Source of the DNA: JAJRZX01 sp964472295
Lineage (GTDB): Bacteria > Desulfobacterota > GWC2-55-46 > JADFVP01
Reading direction: 5' to 3'
Assembly: GCA_964472295.1 (NCBI GenBank)
Contig: CAYYJQ010000050.1
Span: forward strand, 1 to 13,654
Length of the DNA: 13,654 bases
Under the pieces are notes generated by a model that was given only the letters and a program-made list of their open reading frames with translations, searched no databases and was not told the DNA's origin. Every line of letters begins with the position of its first letter. Position 1 is the first letter of the stretch. Both the position numbers and the translations under genes were made by a program. This document shows, one piece after another, positions 12,805 through 13,654 of this stretch.

Positions 12805-13368
12805 ATGAAAAAAAATCTTATCCTTATACTACTACCCCTCTTTGTTCTCATGGGCCTTCCCGCCATTACCCTTGCGGCAAAGCCACATGTGGGTGATGTT
12901 GCCGTCACAACGGCCCCAGACGCGCTGAGTCTCTCATTCAGCGTGGAGAACGCCTTTCCAAAGAGGATAGAAGAGGCCATAAAGAGCGGCGTGCCGTCTT
13001 CATTCAATTTTATAGTGGAACTTTCACGTGTCCGCGGGTTCTGGTTCGACAAGAGCATGGGGCACTGGGAGTTCAAGCACACCGTGAAGTACGATACACT
13101 CAAGGAGGAGTACGAGATTACCCTTGAGGAAAAGGGCTCGCTCAAGATAGTCACAAAGGATTACGAGGAGATGAAGAGGATTATGAGTTCTCCTGAGTCC
13201 GTGGCTCTGCTTCCGGCCTGGGGGCTTCCAAGAAACTATGGATACGAGATCCGCATCATGTCGGAACTTCGCACCATAAGGCTCCCTTTCCACCTTGATT
13301 ATATGTTCTTCTTCCTGAGGTTCTGGGACATTGACACTGACTGGTACTCCTACAAGTTTACCTACTGA
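12805..13368 (+). CDS. Secreted DUF4390-domain protein
   Basis: The 187-aa protein has an N-terminal signal peptide (MKKN, a Leu-rich core, then PAITLAA; probable cleavage near residue 25) and then a mainly beta-rich domain resembling DUF4390, a family of unknown function. Visible features are SLSFSVENAFPKRIEEAIKSG (about 42-62), the aromatic FWFDKSMGHWEF block, and an aromatic C-terminus (WDIDTDWYSYKFTY). It is exported or envelope-bound by its signal. DUF4390 genes are often placed just before an NtrY-type sensor kinase, and here the kinase ATG follows 8 bases after the stop, so the protein may help the kinase sense an envelope signal; that is inference. The ATG lacks a Shine-Dalgarno and is preceded by TTTTTTTA. 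No enzyme motif is visible. Confidence 0.8.
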   Translation: MKKNLILILLPLFVLMGLPAITLAAKPHVGDVAVTTAPDALSLSFSVENAFPKRIEEAIKSGVPSSFNFIVELSRVRGFWFDKSMGHWEFKHTVKYDTLKEEYEITLEEKGSLKIVTKDYEEMKRIMSSPESVALLPAWGLPRNYGYEIRIMSELRTIRLPFHLDYMFFFLRFWDIDTDWYSYKFTY

Positions 13369-13376
13369 TAACTGCC

Positions 13377-13654
13377 ATGAATAGCGCCAGCAGAACGGAA
13401 GCGGACCAGAAGAGAAGGCGTAGAGAAGTCATTATCATCATCGCCGTCCTTCCCCTCATAGTCTTCCTTACCTACCTTGAATCCCATATCACGATCATTA
13501 GCAATAATGTGCCCATACCGGCCAATATCCTCATCCTTGGACTAATCAACCTCAATATCATACTCCTTGTCGTAGTTATCTTCCTTGTGCTTCGCAACAT
13601 GGTGAAGATATTCTTCGAGCGCAAGCGCAAGGTCATGGGCTCAAAGCTCATGAC
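13377..13654 (+). CDS. NtrY-like sensor histidine kinase, N-terminus only (runs off the window)
   Basis: An open frame from ATG 13377 continues to the window end (92 codons). It encodes a basic lead (MNSASRTEADQKRRRRE), a first membrane helix (VIIIIAVLPLIVFLTYLES), a short loop with VPIPANILILGLINLN, a second helix (IILLVVVIFLVLRN) and the juxtamembrane sequence MVKIFFERKRKVMGSKLM. The loop-helix-VLRNxVKxFFERxRxxxGSKL pattern is characteristic of the N-terminal region of NtrY-like kinases of Deltaproteobacteria and relatives, which continue with HAMP, PAS and kinase domains; those lie outside the window. The start is 8 bases after the DUF4390 stop, with no clear Shine-Dalgarno, suggesting translational coupling. 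No stop codon occurs within the visible part. Confidence 0.82.
   Translation, partial: MNSASRTEADQKRRRREVIIIIAVLPLIVFLTYLESHITIISNNVPIPANILILGLINLNIILLVVVIFLVLRNMVKIFFERKRKVMGSKLM

Noticed and set aside
1..13654. tRNA or rRNA genes, phage or plasmid genes, insertion-sequence transposases
   Set aside because: No cloverleaf, rRNA signature or transposase reading frame was recognised on either strand by eye.

Overview
The window is a block of energy-metabolism and envelope redox genes, all on the + strand, from a Gram-negative-type bacterium. GC is moderate (roughly half). ATA (Ile) and AGG (Arg) codons are used freely. An Rnf complex, system II cytochrome c maturation, and a DUF4390 gene followed by an NtrY-like kinase together suggest an anaerobic or facultative lineage in the broad Deltaproteobacteria/Nitrospirota neighbourhood. 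That placement is inference from gene content and style; there is no rRNA or marker gene to fix it.

Layout. (1) 174-1247: a periplasmic HtrA-type serine protease with one PDZ domain. (2) 1349-7191: a complete six-gene Rnf complex in the order rnfC-D-G-E-A-B, the membrane ferredoxin:NAD+ oxidoreductase that couples electron transfer to Na+ or H+ translocation. The locus is not tightly packed. Repeat- and hairpin-rich spacers separate rnfC from rnfD and rnfD from rnfG, a terminator-like hairpin sits just before the rnfA ribosome binding site, and rnfB has its own candidate promoter. (3) 7192-7487: a spacer with a candidate promoter and a foldable leader. (4) 7488-10433: a membrane-anchored TPR protein, ResB and CcsA/ResC, together a system II cytochrome c maturation unit. 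(5) 10434-10721: a strongly strand-asymmetric G-tract array and a promoter placed so close to tlpA that its mRNA may be leaderless. (6) 10722-12500: TlpA/ResA-like thioredoxin, CcdA electron conduit, and a small glutaredoxin-like protein with a cysteine-rich insertion, closed by a large intrinsic terminator. (7) 12805-end: a secreted DUF4390 protein and the truncated N-terminus of an NtrY-like sensor kinase.

Working together: ResB/CcsA export heme and attach it to apocytochromes. CcdA carries cytoplasmic thiol electrons across the membrane to TlpA, which keeps apocytochrome CXXCH cysteines reduced. The TPR protein may hold apocytochromes. Finding this module next to Rnf is consistent with a respiratory chain joining ferredoxin/NADH pools to c-type cytochromes, but no cytochrome is encoded here.

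I did not find a clearly new enzymatic system. The most unusual signals are non-coding or small: two covarying hairpins between rnfC and rnfD, a palindrome cluster between rnfD and rnfG, the G-tract array before tlpA, structured leaders before the TPR and DUF4390 genes, an approximately 50-residue Lys/Ala/Pro tail on RnfD, and the Cys-rich insertion in the glutaredoxin-like protein.
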